Assembly (NCBI RefSeq): GCF_000730625.1
Contig: NZ_BBIT01000014.1
Span: 62,001 to 126,000, forward strand
Source: Pseudomonas oryzihabitans NBRC 102199
GTDB taxonomy: Bacteria; Pseudomonadota; Gammaproteobacteria; Pseudomonadales; Pseudomonadaceae
Direction of reading: 5' to 3'
Length of the DNA: 64,000 nucleotides
Part shown: positions 9,590-17,592 of the stretch, piece by piece
How positions within the stretch are numbered: position 1 is the stretch's first letter
Layout: each line of letters begins with the position of its first letter
Translations under genes and position numbers: made by a program
Notes under the pieces: model-generated
Seen by the model: only the letters and a program-made list of their open reading frames with translations
Database searches by the model: none
Told to the model about the DNA's origin: nothing

Positions 9590-10927
9590 ATGGTCGTGGA
9601 CAATGCAGCATGGGTAAACGCCTGTTACTGGGCCGTGCTGGGCCGCGCCCCGGATGCGGAAGGCTTTCGCTTCTGGGTCGCCAAGCTGGAAGATGGCCTG
9701 GGCAACGCCCAACTGGTTCGCCTGTTCCTCAACGGCGCCGAGCGCCTGCAGGCGCAACCTGCCGACGAGAGCGCCAGCGCCTTCATCGACGGCTGCTATG
9801 GCGATCTGCTTGGCCGCAGCGCCGATGCCGGTGGCAAGGCCTTCTGGCTGGGCCGGCTGGAGACGCTTGGCAGCACCCACCAGGATGCCCGCGCCGCGGT
9901 CATCGTCGAGATGATCGACTACCTCGGCCGCCCGGATGGCCAGAGCGCCGATCAGCAGCTGTTCCAGACGCGGCTCGCGCAATGGGAGCCGCTCACGCCG
10001 GGCCTCGCCCTGCACGAGGACACCGGGGTGTCGGCCACCGATGGCATCACCCGCAACGGCCAGGTGGACGTGACCCTGCCGGATGAGGTGACGGCCTGGA
10101 GTTACAGCCTGGATGGCGGGCAGAGCTGGACCGCCGCGAGCGCCGGCAGCCATACCCTGCAACTGGTCGCGGGCTACTACCAGGCGGATCAGCTGCAGGT
10201 CAGCTATCGGGAAGACGGTGGCACCATGCGGACCCTTACTAATGAAACACCCTGGCAGGTCGACAATCAGGGGGCCGCGCTCTATCTGCTCAGCACTCAT
10301 GGCCCTACCACCGAGAATCTGTTGCGATTCCACTTCTACATCGACAACGACGTAGAGCAATGGCGCAGTTCCAGCGATGGCGGCCAGACCTGGCAGCAGG
10401 GGGAGGGACGCTGGCCTGCACCTAAGCTGGAGCCGGGCTTCTATGCGCAGGGCTCGATACAGGTTGAGACCACCGATACGGCTGGAAACGTCCTGGTGAC
10501 GACCCTGCCGCGTGACCTCGAGGTGCTACCTGCCGACTTCACTCCACCGCTACTGACAGGTATCGATCAGCATTCCTACTACAGCCCTGGTGCTGAAAAT
10601 CACATCAACCTGTTTTTCGACAGCTCCATTTATCGCGGCACCCGGGATCTTTACTCGGAAGCCTATCCGATACCGGTGAAGGTGGACCCGACGGTACTGG
10701 AGAAAGCCTTTGTGCTCGATGTCACCACCGGCGCGAAGATCGGCTTCGAGTTGGTCACGACGGTGAGACACCTGACCAGCCAGCTGGACATTCGCCTGGC
10801 GAGTGATTTGGTAGAAGGACATCAATACGGCGTCTACCTGCCCGAAGCCTTCGTCTACGACGCCTACAACAACCCCAGCGACGAACTGACCCTGCTGGGT
10901 GCCAGCAACACCTTCGTCGCGGCCTGA
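9590..10927 (+). CDS. DUF4214 repeat / Ig-like surface-type protein
   Basis: A 445-residue protein with a strong AAGGAGGAG ribosome binding site. Residues about 5-55 and 62-112 are two DUF4214-type helical repeats (CYWAVLGRAPDAEGFRFWV and CYGDLLGRSADAGGKAFWL). Residues about 125-300 form two Ig-like segments with the SLDGGQSW / SSDGGQTW signature seen in large adhesins. The last 140 residues resemble a cadherin/SwmB-like beta domain (AFVYDAYNNPSDELTL). There is no signal peptide and no RTX calcium repeat. The second half has a lower G+C than its neighbours. It stands alone between two minus-strand enzyme genes. A secreted or surface role is inference only. Confidence 0.8.
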   Translation: MVVDNAAWVNACYWAVLGRAPDAEGFRFWVAKLEDGLGNAQLVRLFLNGAERLQAQPADESASAFIDGCYGDLLGRSADAGGKAFWLGRLETLGSTHQDARAAVIVEMIDYLGRPDGQSADQQLFQTRLAQWEPLTPGLALHEDTGVSATDGITRNGQVDVTLPDEVTAWSYSLDGGQSWTAASAGSHTLQLVAGYYQADQLQVSYREDGGTMRTLTNETPWQVDNQGAALYLLSTHGPTTENLLRFHFYIDNDVEQWRSSSDGGQTWQQGEGRWPAPKLEPGFYAQGSIQVETTDTAGNVLVTTLPRDLEVLPADFTPPLLTGIDQHSYYSPGAENHINLFFDSSIYRGTRDLYSEAYPIPVKVDPTVLEKAFVLDVTTGAKIGFELVTTVRHLTSQLDIRLASDLVEGHQYGVYLPEAFVYDAYNNPSDELTLLGASNTFVAA

Positions 10928-10960
10928 TCAGGCCATTGGGGTCTCTCGCAGTGGCCCCTC

Positions 10961-12121
10961 CTACCCCGGCACCACCCGCAACAGCTGACCGTCCTCACCA
11001 TCGGTGAGCAGCCAGAGATTGCCGTCCGGTCCACTGCGCACATCGCGCAGACGCTGGTCCAGCTCCTGGAACAGGAGCTCCTGCTGACCGAGCTGGCCGT
11101 TCACCAGCGGTATTCGCCGCACCGATTTTTCCCGCAGCGCCGCCACGAACAGACTGCCGCGCCAGGCAGGAAAGCCCTGGCCGTCGTACCAGGTCATGCC
11201 GGCCGGGGCGATGGAGGGGGTCCACTCCAGCAGTGGTGGAGTGATGCCCGGCAATTCGCGGAAGGGCGAGATGCGCGCGCCGGTGTAGTCCACGCCGCCG
11301 GTGGTCAGCGGCCAGCCATAGTTGGCACCGCTGCGGATCAGATTGAGTTCGTCGCCGCCCTTGGAGCCGTGCTCGTGCTCGTACAGCGCCTGGCGCTCGG
11401 CCACCCAGACCAGGCCCTGGGGATTGCGATGGCCCAGGCTGTAGATCTCCGGCAGGGCGCCGGGTCGCTTGATGAAGGGATTGTCCGCCGGCACCTGGCC
11501 GTCGCGGGTGATGCGCACGATCTTGCCCAGATGGGTATCCAGTCGCTGGGCGTCGGTACGTTCCACGTTGCCATCACCCAGGGCGATGGCCAGGGTGCCG
11601 TCGCCGAGCAAGGCCATCCGCGCCCCGAAGTGCTGGCCGAAGGCCTTGGCCGGCTGACTGGTGAACAACGGCTGGACGTCCTGCAGGCGTTCGCCCTCCA
11701 GCCGCGCGCGTACCACCCTCAAGTGATTGGCGTGGCGCGTACCTGTCGCATAGGAGAGATAGATCAGCTGGTTACGCGCGAAGTCCGGATCCGGCAGCAC
11801 CTCGAACAGTCCGGCCTGGCCTTCGGTGTAGAGGTCCGGCAATCCGGTGATGGCTTGCGCCTGCAGCCCGAGGCGACCTGCGCCGTCCGGGACCAGCAGC
11901 CGCAAGCGCCCGGCGCCCTCGGTCAGGAGCGCACGGCCATCGGGCAGGAAGGCCAGCGACCAGGGCCGGTCCAGTCCGGTCGCCACCGTCTCGATCCGAT
12001 AGGCCGGCGCCGCCAAGGCCAGCGGAACCGCCAGCAGGGCCAGCCAGGCCAGCCAGGCCCAGCGGCCGGAAGCTTTAGGTAACGCTTGAGGTCTACTCCG
12101 GGTACCCGCTTTCGCTAGCAT
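10961..12121 (-). CDS. PQQ-dependent sugar dehydrogenase (soluble aldose dehydrogenase type)
   Basis: A 386-residue periplasmic beta-propeller dehydrogenase of the YliI/soluble glucose dehydrogenase fold, expected to oxidise aldoses with PQQ. The start chosen is the ATG at 12121. It follows GGAGAGAGG and gives a basic N-terminus plus a hydrophobic stretch ending LALAAPAYRIET, a signal peptide. A longer frame to 12181 would overlap the divergent gene and lacks a good site. Motifs include GLDRPWSLAFLPDG, LVWVAERQALYEHEHG and GANYGWPLTTGGVDY. Confidence 0.9.
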   Translation of the reverse strand: MLAKAGTRSRPQALPKASGRWAWLAWLALLAVPLALAAPAYRIETVATGLDRPWSLAFLPDGRALLTEGAGRLRLLVPDGAGRLGLQAQAITGLPDLYTEGQAGLFEVLPDPDFARNQLIYLSYATGTRHANHLRVVRARLEGERLQDVQPLFTSQPAKAFGQHFGARMALLGDGTLAIALGDGNVERTDAQRLDTHLGKIVRITRDGQVPADNPFIKRPGALPEIYSLGHRNPQGLVWVAERQALYEHEHGSKGGDELNLIRSGANYGWPLTTGGVDYTGARISPFRELPGITPPLLEWTPSIAPAGMTWYDGQGFPAWRGSLFVAALREKSVRRIPLVNGQLGQQELLFQELDQRLRDVRSGPDGNLWLLTDGEDGQLLRVVPG

Positions 12122-12148
12122 CTGCCTCTCTCCAAGGGATCTTCCGAT

Positions 12149-12619
12149 ATGCCTCAACCGCTCTGGCGCGCCCTGTTGCAACCGCGCACCCTGCTGGCAT
12201 TCGCCGCGGCCCTGCTGCTGGCCACCGCCTGGGGCAGCCTGGTGCAGACCCAGTACAACCTGGCGGCCCTCCAGGGGCTCGGCCAGCCGATCGACCTGCC
12301 CACGCGCTGGCGGACCTCGCTGGAGGATCTGCTGGGCTTCGGACCCGTCTATGCCGCGATCGTGCTCGCCGCTTGGTTACCAGCCTTTGCCGCGGCCCTC
12401 TGGCTGGGGCGTCACGGCGGTGCCTATCGCGCCTGCCTGCTGCCGCTGGCCAGCAGCCTCAGCCTGGTCGCTGCCATCCGCCTGATCGACGCCTTCGCGC
12501 CCATGCCGGTGCTCATCTATGCGACGCGCACCCTGGAGGGGCTGCTGGCGATGGCCGTGGGTGGACTGCTCGGCGGGCTGCTGTTCATCTGGCTGGCGCG
12601 CTCGGTGATCCCGCGCTAG
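12149..12619 (+). CDS. Four-helix membrane protein, unknown function
   Basis: A 156-residue, very hydrophobic protein with about four predicted membrane helices (roughly residues 14-33, 66-87, 96-112 and 129-150) and few charged residues. It starts with ATG only 27 bp from the divergent PQQ dehydrogenase start, so the two promoters must overlap the coding regions or each other. I do not recognise the family. Real gene status is supported by the continuous membrane pattern and codon use. Confidence 0.7.
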   Translation: MPQPLWRALLQPRTLLAFAAALLLATAWGSLVQTQYNLAALQGLGQPIDLPTRWRTSLEDLLGFGPVYAAIVLAAWLPAFAAALWLGRHGGAYRACLLPLASSLSLVAAIRLIDAFAPMPVLIYATRTLEGLLAMAVGGLLGGLLFIWLARSVIPR

Positions 12620-12629
12620 GGGAGGGCGC

Positions 12630-12947
12630 TCAGGACGAGGTCAGCTTCATCAGCACCAGTCCGCTGATGATCAGCGCGGCGGCCAGGATGCGCAGCGGAC
12701 TCGCCGCCTCGCCCAGCACCAGAATGCCCACCATGAAGGCGCCGACCGCGCCAATGCCGGTCCAGATCGTATAGGCGGTGCCCAGCGGCAGGCTGCGCAT
12801 TGAGATCGACAGCAGCGCCACGCTGGCCACCATGGCGACCCCGGTGATCAGCGTGGGCGTGAGACGGGTGAAGCCCGCGGACTGCTTCATATAGAACGCC
12901 CAGACCACCTCGAGCAGTCCCGCGCACACCAGATAGAACCAAGCCAA
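12630..12947 (-). CDS. gdx: SMR-family guanidinium exporter (Gdx/SugE)
   Basis: A four-helix small multidrug resistance protein of 105 residues. I choose the TTG at 12947, 8 bp after AGGAGG, giving the typical start LAWFYLVCAGLLEVVWAFYMK, with the conserved membrane Glu in the first helix. The longer in-frame extension runs through a structured RNA and is not credible as protein. SMR helices 2-4 follow (LPLGTAYTIWTGIGAVGA is the family signature). Proteins of this group were first called quaternary ammonium exporters. The guanidine-II riboswitch just upstream argues for guanidinium/proton antiport. Confidence 0.93.
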   Translation of the reverse strand: MAWFYLVCAGLLEVVWAFYMKQSAGFTRLTPTLITGVAMVASVALLSISMRSLPLGTAYTIWTGIGAVGAFMVGILVLGEAASPLRILAAALIISGLVLMKLTSS

Positions 12948-12963
12948 CGACGGCCTCCTGTAA

Positions 12964-13016
12964 AACCGGGCCGTCCCGGAACGCTGCCCACCAATCGCCG
13001 GGGTCGTCCCCGGGGG
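12964..13016 (-). promoter_or_regulatory. Guanidine-II (mini-ykkC) riboswitch
   Basis: Two hairpins on the minus strand both carry ACGR tetraloops. The first (13013-12998) is CCGGGG-ACGA-CCCCGG, the second (12979-12966) is CCGGG-ACGG-CCCGG, with an 18-nt linker. The second hairpin ends 19 bp before the TTG start, just upstream of the AGGAGG. This is the defining architecture of the mini-ykkC class, which binds guanidinium and frees the ribosome binding site of SMR exporter genes. Confidence 0.93.
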
Positions 13017-13124
13017 CCAAGAGAGAAGGGCGGCAGGCTGCTCCACCGCCTGATCGGCTCTACTATCCTAGCCGTTCATGGCCGCGCCGTTCGACCCGGC
13101 CTGGCAGTCGCTACCCATCACCCG

Positions 13125-13511
13125 CTAGCGCGGCTGGCAGATCTGCATGGCGATCCCGTCGAATTCCCGGTCGAAGCTGGCGCGTTCGGCCGCGCTGAGA
13201 AAGCCTTGCTGCCCGACCAGGGCATCGGTCTGGCTGCGCACCGCGGCAATGCGCTCGCTGAAGGCGGTCGCCTGTTCCTGACTGATCCGCTGCGCCTTGC
13301 GCGCCGTGCTCACATCCGCCAGCAGCACATTGGCGCGCATGGATACATGCGCCTGCCGCGGATCGGTTATGGCGCCGCCCAGCTCGCCCGGCAATTCACG
13401 CTGCTGCTGCAGATTGCAGCTGGGCAGGCCGAGATCGTCGTGCCGAAGCGGCTCCCGGGTACAGGCACCCAGGGCGAGGGGCAGCAGCAACAGGGGAATC
13501 AGGGATTTCAT
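13125..13511 (-). CDS. Small lipoprotein, unknown function
   Basis: A 128-residue protein. The ATG at 13511 follows GAGGAGA and gives a clean lipoprotein signal peptide with the Cys at residue 17 (LPLALGACT). The mature domain is mostly helical and charged (TARKAQRISQEQATAFSERIAAVRSQTDALVG), with a second and third Cys (PSCNLQQ, QICQPR) that could form a disulfide. An upstream extension of the frame lacks a ribosome binding site and is rejected. Confidence 0.75.
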   Translation of the reverse strand: MKSLIPLLLLPLALGACTREPLRHDDLGLPSCNLQQQRELPGELGGAITDPRQAHVSMRANVLLADVSTARKAQRISQEQATAFSERIAAVRSQTDALVGQQGFLSAAERASFDREFDGIAMQICQPR

Positions 13512-13614
13512 CCAGGTCTCCTCGGGGTGGCCATGGTGGAGACCTTGAGAGCCCGGGACGGGCGCTTCGTTCAAGAATGGCTCTGCGCCGGGCCTTGGCA
13601 AACGCCTTGAAGCC

Positions 13615-13845
13615 CTAGTCGTCCAGCCGCGCCTGCCGTTCCAGCGCCGCCAGCTGCAGCCGCGCGCCGTCGGCCACCGGCCCTCTGCCAACCGCGCTGC
13701 TCTGCAGCAGCGACAGGTTGAGGGCGTGCGCCGCTGCCTCTATCCCCGGACGCAGGGCATGGCCGGCCTGGGCCAGGGCGGTGTCTTCGGTCAGGAGCGG
13801 AGCGGCGAGAAAGAGGGTGACCGAGCTGGTCAGGAGGTATCTCAT
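13615..13845 (-). CDS. Small exported protein, unknown function
   Basis: A 76-residue protein. The ATG at 13845 follows AAGGA and starts a signal-peptide-like segment (MRYLLTSSVTLFLAAPLL). The rest is a short Ala/Leu-rich helix and a charged end (LAALERQARLDD). It precedes the lipoprotein gene on the same strand by about 100 bp and may be co-transcribed. No family recognised. Confidence 0.55.
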   Translation of the reverse strand: MRYLLTSSVTLFLAAPLLTEDTALAQAGHALRPGIEAAAHALNLSLLQSSAVGRGPVADGARLQLAALERQARLDD

Positions 13846-14044
13846 GAGGCGTCCTTGCAGGGTGATCACCAGGGTATCGGCATCCGGCCGGCCTGTTGGA
13901 GCGGGTCTAGAGGTCAGAGCTTAGAGCAGAATCGCGTTAGCGCCAGGGATAATGGTCAGATAATTCACGCCGGTGATCTGGCGATCGCCTTTTACAGAAC
14001 GTTTTGAGCGTCTCGGAACGGCTTGAGCGACAGCCATAAACAAC

Positions 14045-14068
14045 AAAGCCCGTGCGATGGCGGGCTTT
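14045..14068 (-). terminator. Terminator downstream of tRNA-Arg
   Basis: AAAGCCCG at 14045-14052 pairs with CGGGCTTT at 14061-14068 around an 8-nt loop. In the minus direction it is followed by a T-rich GTTGTTT. It lies 30 bp past the tRNA 3' end. Confidence 0.75.
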
Positions 14069-14098
14069 GCTGAGGTTCACGCGACGGTGAACGGGAGA

Positions 14099-14175
14099 TG
14101 GCGCACTCGGCGGGATTCGAACCCACGACCCCTGCCTTCGGAGGGCAGTACTCTATCCAGCTGAGCTACGAGTGC
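14099..14175 (-). tRNA. tRNA-Arg (anticodon CCG)
   Basis: A 77-nt cloverleaf is visible on the minus strand. The acceptor stem is GCACTCG paired with CGAGTGC, followed by G and an encoded CCA. The D arm is AGCTCAGCTGGATAGAGT. The anticodon arm is TGCC-CTCCGAA-GGCA, giving anticodon CCG. The T arm contains GGGTTCGAATCCC. It decodes CGG. Confidence 0.97.
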
Positions 14176-14204
14176 AGCGATTCGGTGACGCTGAATCGGT
14201 CGCC

Positions 14205-14233
14205 ATCATACTCACCTTGCCCTCGACCGTCCA
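14205..14233 (-). promoter_or_regulatory. tRNA-Arg promoter
   Basis: On the minus strand a -35 TGGACG (14233-14228) and a -10 TATGAT (14210-14205) are separated by 17 bp. A G+C-rich discriminator (GGCGACCG), usual for stable RNA genes, follows. The start would fall about 20 nt before the mature tRNA. Confidence 0.7.
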
Positions 14234-14347
14234 TGCCCGGATGCACGATGTTGTTGATTTTGAACGACTGTTTCGCGGGGCTTGGCAAGGGCTGCATAAA
14301 CAAGGAGGAAGTCCGCGCGAAAACCGCTCCGGCGCTCTTGCGCGGGG

Positions 14348-14379
14348 GTTCAATATTCTCCTAGGATGCGTTCAATATT
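14348..14379. repeat. Direct repeat GTTCAATATT x2 upstream of gabD
   Basis: Two exact 10-bp copies at 14348-14357 and 14370-14379 are spaced 22 bp start to start, two turns of the helix. They lie in the 342-bp gap between tRNA-Arg and gabD, about 140 bp before the start codon, on the same face of the DNA. This is a plausible activator site. The rest of that gap holds the tRNA promoter and nothing else I can identify. Confidence 0.45.
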
Positions 14380-14517
14380 TCGAACGCCCAGGGCGGTTCG
14401 GACGTTGCTCGAGCGGGCACTGAACGGTGGCGATGCCAGCGTTTCCAGGCCTGACCCTATCGCAGGCGCAGGGGTGTCATGCCCTTGCTTCCGGCCCTTT
14501 CAGCCAAGGAGACCGTA

Positions 14518-15966
14518 ATGCAGCTCAAAGACGCTTCCCTGTTTCGCCAGCAAGCCTATGTCGACGGCGCCTGGATCGACGCCGACAGCGGTGCCACCGT
14601 CAAAGTGGACAACCCGGCCACCGGCGAGACCCTGGGCACCATTCCCAAGCTTGGTCGCGCCGAGACCAAGCGCGCCATCGACGCCGCCAACCGCGCCCTG
14701 CCGGCCTGGCGGGCGCTGACCGCCAAGGAGCGTTCGGCCAAGCTGCGTCGCTGGTACGAGCTGATGATCGAGAATCAGGACGACCTGGGCCGGCTGATGA
14801 CCTTGGAGCAGGGCAAGCCGCTGGCCGAGGCCAAGGGCGAGATCGCTTATGCCGCCTCCTTCATCGAGTGGTTCGCTGAAGAAGCCAAGCGCATCTATGG
14901 CGACACCATCCCCGGCCACCAGGCTGACAAGCGCATCCTGGTGATCAAGCAGCCCATCGGCGTCACCGCCGCCATCACGCCGTGGAACTTCCCCACCGCG
15001 ATGATCACTCGCAAGGCCGGTCCGGCCCTGGCCGCCGGTTGCACCATGGTGATCAAGCCCGCCAGCCAGACCCCCTATTCGGCCCTGGCCCTGGTCGAGC
15101 TGGCCGAGCGCGCCGGCATTCCCAAGGGCGTGCTGAGCGTGGTCACCGGCTCCGCCGCCGAGATCGGCGCCGAGCTGACCGAAAGCCCCATCGTGCGCAA
15201 GATCTCCTTTACCGGCTCCACCGAGATCGGTGCCAAGCTGATGGAGCAGAGCGCGCCCACCATCAAGAAGCTGTCGCTGGAGCTGGGCGGCAACGCGCCC
15301 TTCATCGTCTTCGACGACGCCGACCTGGACAAGGCCGTGGAAGGCGCCATCGCCTCCAAGTACCGCAACGCCGGCCAGACCTGCGTCTGCGTCAACCGCC
15401 TCTACATCCAGGACGGCGTCTACGACGCCTTCGCCGAGAAGTTCAAGGCCGCCGTGGCCAAGCTCAAGGTCGGCAACGGCCTGGAAGAGGGCGTGACCAT
15501 CGGCCCGCTGATCGACGCCAAGGCCGCGGCCAAGGTCAAGGAGCACATCGACGACGCCGTGAGCCAGGGCGCCAAGGTCATCGCCGGGGGCAAGGCCCAC
15601 GCCAACGGTGGCAGCTACTTCGAGCCGACCATCCTCGCCGACGTGCCCAAGAGCGCCAAGGTGTCCAAGGAAGAGACCTTCGGCCCGCTGGCGCCGCTGT
15701 TCCGCTTCAAGGACGAGGCCGAGGTCATCGAGCTGGCCAACGACACCGAATTCGGCCTGGCCTCCTACTTCTATGCCCGCGACCTGTCCCGCGTGTTCCG
15801 CGTGGCCGAGGCGCTGGAGTACGGCATGGTCGGTATCAACACCGGCCTGATCTCCAACGAGGTCGCCCCCTTCGGCGGCGTCAAGGCCTCGGGCCTGGGC
15901 CGCGAAGGCTCCAAGTACGGCATCGAGGAATACCTGGAGATCAAGTACCTCTGCCTGGGCGTCTGA
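14518..15966 (+). CDS. gabD: NAD(P)-dependent succinate-semialdehyde dehydrogenase
   Basis: A 482-residue aldehyde dehydrogenase that oxidises succinate semialdehyde to succinate, the last step of GABA use. The ATG at 14518 follows AAGGAGA. An in-frame ATG 13 codons upstream is not needed and lacks a site. Visible motifs are the NAD-binding FTGSTEIG, the catalytic Glu in LELGGNAPFIV, and the catalytic Cys in GQTCVCVNR (Cys-X-Cys as in GabD). The C-terminal block is GGVKASGLGREGSKYG. gabT follows 232 bp downstream, and the polyamine genes in this window feed the same route. Confidence 0.96.
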   Translation: MQLKDASLFRQQAYVDGAWIDADSGATVKVDNPATGETLGTIPKLGRAETKRAIDAANRALPAWRALTAKERSAKLRRWYELMIENQDDLGRLMTLEQGKPLAEAKGEIAYAASFIEWFAEEAKRIYGDTIPGHQADKRILVIKQPIGVTAAITPWNFPTAMITRKAGPALAAGCTMVIKPASQTPYSALALVELAERAGIPKGVLSVVTGSAAEIGAELTESPIVRKISFTGSTEIGAKLMEQSAPTIKKLSLELGGNAPFIVFDDADLDKAVEGAIASKYRNAGQTCVCVNRLYIQDGVYDAFAEKFKAAVAKLKVGNGLEEGVTIGPLIDAKAAAKVKEHIDDAVSQGAKVIAGGKAHANGGSYFEPTILADVPKSAKVSKEETFGPLAPLFRFKDEAEVIELANDTEFGLASYFYARDLSRVFRVAEALEYGMVGINTGLISNEVAPFGGVKASGLGREGSKYGIEEYLEIKYLCLGV

Positions 15967-15999
15967 CCCGACGCCGCTGATCTGTTGGGCTTAGCTGTG

Positions 16000-16037
16000 C
16001 TCAACTCCACCTACCAGCACCCGTAGGTTGGGTTGAG
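16000..16037 (+). repeat. Hairpin/repeat element between gabD and gabT
   Basis: A 15-bp imperfect stem (CTCAACTCCACCTAC against GTAGGTTGGGTTGAG, 13 of 15 matching, with the mismatches as G-T pairs) encloses a short loop. The GTAGGTTGGGTTGAG arm and the adjacent CGAAGCCCGA resemble dispersed intergenic repeats of pseudomonads. No T-run follows. Confidence 0.45.
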
Positions 16038-16198
16038 ACGGCGCCATCGTCGAAGCCCGACAGACCCTCAGCCGATCCAAAGCTTTCCCCCGGCGCGGAC
16101 GCCGGGCCGTTGGCAGTCGATCATCGTATGCTGCCCGGAATCCGGTCCGCGCCTTTCCCGTAGCCGGCCGCCACGATGAGCGGCCATCGAGGACTGCA

Positions 16199-17479
16199 AT
16201 GAGCCACACCAATGATTCCCTGATGCACCGCCGCAGCGCCGCCGTCGCCCGTGGCGTCGGCCAGACCCACCCGATCTTCGTCGCCCGCGCGGAGAACGCC
16301 AAGGTCTGGGACGTCGAGGGCAACGAGTTCCTGGACTTCGCCGGCGGCATCGCCGTGCTCAACACCGGCCACCTGCATCCGCGCGTAGTGGCGGCCGTGC
16401 AGGAACAGCTGACCAAGGTCTCCCACACCTGCTTCCAGGTGCTGGCCTACGAGCCCTATGTCGAGGTCTGCGAAAAGCTCAACGAACTGGTGCCGGGCAA
16501 CTTCCCGAAAAAGACCGCGCTGTTCAACTCCGGCTCCGAAGCCGTGGAGAACGCGGTCAAGATCGCCCGCGCCGCCACCCAGCGTGCCGGCGTCATCGCC
16601 TTCTCCAGCGCCTACCACGGTCGCACCATGATGACCCTGTCGCTGACCGGCAAGGTCGCGCCCTATTCGGCCGGCATGGGCCTGATGCCCGGCGGCGTCT
16701 ATCGCGCGCTTTACCCCTGCGAACTGCATGGCATCAGCGTCGATGACGCCATCGCCAGCGTCGAGCGCATCTTCAAGAACGATGCCGCCCCCGGCGACAT
16801 CGCCGCCATCATCCTCGAGCCGGTGCAGGGCGAGGGCGGCTTCTATGCCGCGCCCAAGGAATTCATGCAGCGCCTGCGCACCCTGTGCGACACCCACGGC
16901 ATCCTGCTGATCGCCGATGAAGTCCAGTCCGGCGCTGGCCGGACCGGCACCTTCTTCGCCATGGAGCAGATGGGCGTCGACGCCGACCTGGTGACCTTCG
17001 CCAAGTCCATCGCCGGCGGCTTCCCGCTGTCGGGCGTGACCGGTCGCGCCACGGTGATGGATGCCGTCACCCCCGGTGGCCTGGGCGGCACCTACGCCGG
17101 CAGCCCCATCGCCTGCGCCGCAGCCCTGGCGGTGATCGAGACCTTCAAGGAAGAGAACCTGCTGGACCGCTCCAAGGCCGTGGGCGAACGCCTCACCGCC
17201 GGTCTGCGTGAACTGGCCGCCCAGCACGCGCGGATCTGCGACGTCCGTGGCCTGGGCGCCATGATCGCCATGGAGCTGGGCAAGGGCGGCGACATCGAGC
17301 AGCCCGATGCCGAGCTGACCAGTCAGATCGTGGTCCGGGCGCGTCAGAAGGGCCTGATCCTGCTCAGCTGCGGTAGCTACGGTAACGTGCTGCGCATCCT
17401 GGTGCCCCTGACCGCCAGCGACGAAGAGCTGGATCGCGGCTTGGCCATTATCGGCGAGTGTTTTGCCGAATTGGCCTGA
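16199..17479 (+). CDS. gabT: 4-aminobutyrate--2-oxoglutarate transaminase
   Basis: A 426-residue class III PLP aminotransferase converting GABA and 2-oxoglutarate to succinate semialdehyde and glutamate. Seen are the phosphate-binding NSGSEAVENAVKIAR, the EPVQGEGGF block, ADEVQSGAGRTG before the PLP-ring Asp, and the Schiff-base Lys in TFAKSIAGGFPLSG. Pairing with gabD upstream supports the assignment over acetylornithine or other omega-aminotransferases. A strong terminator follows the stop. Confidence 0.96.
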   Translation: MSHTNDSLMHRRSAAVARGVGQTHPIFVARAENAKVWDVEGNEFLDFAGGIAVLNTGHLHPRVVAAVQEQLTKVSHTCFQVLAYEPYVEVCEKLNELVPGNFPKKTALFNSGSEAVENAVKIARAATQRAGVIAFSSAYHGRTMMTLSLTGKVAPYSAGMGLMPGGVYRALYPCELHGISVDDAIASVERIFKNDAAPGDIAAIILEPVQGEGGFYAAPKEFMQRLRTLCDTHGILLIADEVQSGAGRTGTFFAMEQMGVDADLVTFAKSIAGGFPLSGVTGRATVMDAVTPGGLGGTYAGSPIACAAALAVIETFKEENLLDRSKAVGERLTAGLRELAAQHARICDVRGLGAMIAMELGKGGDIEQPDAELTSQIVVRARQKGLILLSCGSYGNVLRILVPLTASDEELDRGLAIIGECFAELA

Positions 17480-17490
17480 GTCCTGCCTAA

Positions 17491-17517
17491 ACCGCCCTCC
17501 TGGAGGGCGGTTTTTTT
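17491..17517 (+). terminator. Rho-independent terminator after gabT
   Basis: ACCGCCCTCC-TGGAGGGCGGT forms a perfect stem with almost no loop, followed by seven Ts. It insulates gabT from the next gene. Confidence 0.95.
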
Positions 17518-17526
17518 GTGACACGC

Positions 17527-17543
17527 TTGGCACAAACCTCGCT
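17527..17543 (+). promoter_or_regulatory. Candidate sigma-54 promoter upstream of the HDOD gene
   Basis: TTGGCAC at 17527-17533 and TCGCT at 17539-17543 place GG and GC exactly 10 bp apart, as in -24/-12 promoters. The -12 element has one mismatch (TCGC for TTGC). Transcription would begin about 40 bp before the chosen ATG at 17593. Confidence 0.45.
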
Positions 17544-17592
17544 TTGCCGCATCATCCGCCGCTTCGCTTTCCTCAAGCAGGAGTGGGTTGGG

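Noticed and set aside
12948-13046. N-terminal extension of the SMR transporter gene
   Set aside because: It would translate both riboswitch hairpins, shows no protein pattern, and the TTG at 12947 has a perfect ribosome binding site.
14099-14175. tRNA-Arg as an integration site
   Set aside because: No integrase, no duplicated tRNA end and no foreign genes are next to it.
14982-15980. 332-codon frame overlapping gabD on the same strand
   Set aside because: It is a shifted frame of gabD, rich in Arg and Gly with no fold; gabD is unambiguous.
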